Origin: Paulinella micropora
Lineage: Eukaryota > Cercozoa > Imbricatea > Euglyphida
Assembly (NCBI GenBank): GCA_009731375.1
Contig: BJOX01000044.1
Coordinates: 559,844 to 586,465, forward strand
Reading direction: 5' to 3'
DNA: 26,622 nucleotides
Below the pieces are notes generated by a model. That model saw only the letters and a list, made by a program, of their open reading frames with translations, was not told the origin of the DNA and made no database searches. Both the position numbers and the translations under genes were made by a program. Of this stretch, positions 1 to 26,622 are shown in pieces. How positions within the stretch are numbered: position 1 is the stretch's first letter; each line of letters opens with the position of its first letter.

Positions 1-81
1 CCCCCCCCCCCCCCCCCCCCACAAAAACAACACACACACAAAACCAAAAACCACACACACCCCACTTTTTCTTCTTCCGAC

Positions 82-25720
<25,639 letters not shown>

Positions 25721-25869
25721 CTAAACGTGTATGTATGTATGTATGTGTGCATGCACAGAGACACCACTACGAATGTATACATATAAAGTATGCTTAAGCA
25801 AAATTTCAATAATAATGATAATAATAATAATAATTAGGGGTTGCGCCAACACCTGAAAGGATGGTTTAC

Positions 25870-25907
25870 CGGTGCGCTTCGCGCACCAAACCCCGCCAGC
25901 CCCACTT
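25870..25907 (-). CDS. Possible further upstream exon
   Basis: 38 nt bounded by GATAAG and CCG|GTAAAC reads GVWCAKRT in a phase that fits exon 1. It contains a perfect 7-bp hairpin (ggtgcgc-ttc-gcgcacc), which could instead mark a repeat. Weak. Confidence 0.3.
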
Positions 25908-25933
25908 CTTATCACTTTTTGGAGGGCCCCCCC

Positions 25934-25993
<60 letters not shown>

Positions 25994-26006
25994 CCCNNNN
26001 NNNNNN

Positions 26007-26340
26007 AAACCTCAATTTTCACGTGTGGGTTCCACCCGCGACCAGAACGGGTGCATACAATCTTAGGGCTCCCCCGGACCCCCCCCTTTTGCCTTCGACA
26101 GGGTACGTTGAACTGCCAGAGGTACCGCAAAGGGCGCCTGGTGGCAAAAAATCTCAATTTTCAGGTGTGGGTGCCACCCGCGACCAGAACGGGTACGTAC
26201 AATCACAGCGCTGGGGTTCCGGGGGGAGGGGAGGGGCCCCCGGACACCTCCCTGCCCCGTCACCCTTCCCCCGGAACCCCCCTGCCCCGTCGACAGGGTA
26301 CGTTCAATTGCCGGAGGCACCGGCAAGTACTCCCAAAAAA
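26007..26340. repeat. Two-unit GC-rich tandem repeat
   Basis: Two units of roughly 165-200 bp share ctcaattttcaSgtgtgggt, cacccgcgaccagaacgggt and cgacagggtacgttSaa. The long ORFs across it are low-complexity Pro and are not supported as genes. From 26341 to 26480 I see nothing. Confidence 0.65.
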
Positions 26341-26481
26341 CAAGTAAATTTGGCATTCAGGACACTCCCCTAAACGCAAATATTTACGTGAATACAAAAA
26401 AATTATACCACCATCAAGATCGAGTCTGAGCTCCCAACTCCTGGTTCACACGAACCATGATTTATTCCGACGAGGGGTGCA

Positions 26482-26516
<35 letters not shown>

Positions 26517-26527
26517 TAACAATAATA

Positions 26528-26622
26528 GTGCTTCTCTGTCAATGGCTGATGCAAATCTGCACATGCGCCTCCATCGTCTCACCCGTGAGGGGAGTACGAA
26601 GAATTGACGATAGGCTCTAATG
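26528..26622 (-). mobile_element. tRNA-derived SINE, copy cut by window end
   Basis: The first 95 nt of the 3' part match 23734 onward; the (TTA)n tail is at 26482-26527. The tRNA-like head lies beyond the window. Confidence 0.8.

Noticed and set aside
25841-26373. Pro-rich plus-strand ORFs of about 170 residues
   Set aside because: They run through a poly-C tract and a 10-N gap and over a tandem repeat; no splice or homology support.

Overview
The window is eukaryotic, intron-rich and very rich in simple-sequence repeats: (GA)n, (TAA)n, (GATA)n, (GT)n, (ACAT)n and poly-C/G/A next to assembly gaps. It contains no bacterial-type operon, no rRNA gene and no intact tRNA gene. I cannot name the species. 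A protist alga or another intron-rich eukaryote with tRNA-derived SINEs would fit.

No long ORF here is a gene. Reading the minus strand for cysteine codons bounded by AG and GT gives one coherent gene across almost the whole window: 49 short exons (about 30-260 nt, about 3.7 kb of coding sequence, roughly 1,240 codons) between 25720 and 82. Reading phase is compatible at 47 of the 48 exon-exon junctions (the exception is exon 15 to 16). Neither start nor stop codon is inside the window. The product is a modular cysteine-rich protein. Its module of roughly 100 residues has two halves. Each half has a CC pair four residues after a Cys and followed by P-x-C; the halves continue as C-x-D-x-D-C-G or as C-G-x-G-[FYAW]-x-P-[IV]-N-x-G. 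About 23 CC pairs are visible, so about 11 modules, plus one Thr-rich mucin-like linker (13023-13284). I recognise no named family; an extracellular or cell-surface role is inference.

The introns hold the second story. Next to at least 16 exons lie partial copies of that exon's own edge, with its splice site, in the neighbouring intron. Some expand into arrays: 13 units at 18.2-19.3 kb, about 12 at 20.6-21.6 kb, and arrays on both sides of exon 13. The introns therefore look as if they grew by tandem duplications spanning splice junctions, with microsatellites at the duplication borders. Many splice sites sit directly in (CT)n.

The introns also carry mobile-type repeats: a tRNA-derived SINE with a (TTA)n tail (two full copies, three partial), a second family of about 0.5 kb flanked by (TAA)n (two copies), a (GATA)n-associated element with a conserved terminal hairpin (three copies), palindromic MITE-like elements (three), and other foldbacks at 5403-5607, 19949-20106 and 24374-24596. 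Three larger N gaps and several 10-N gaps lie beside homopolymers or microsatellites.
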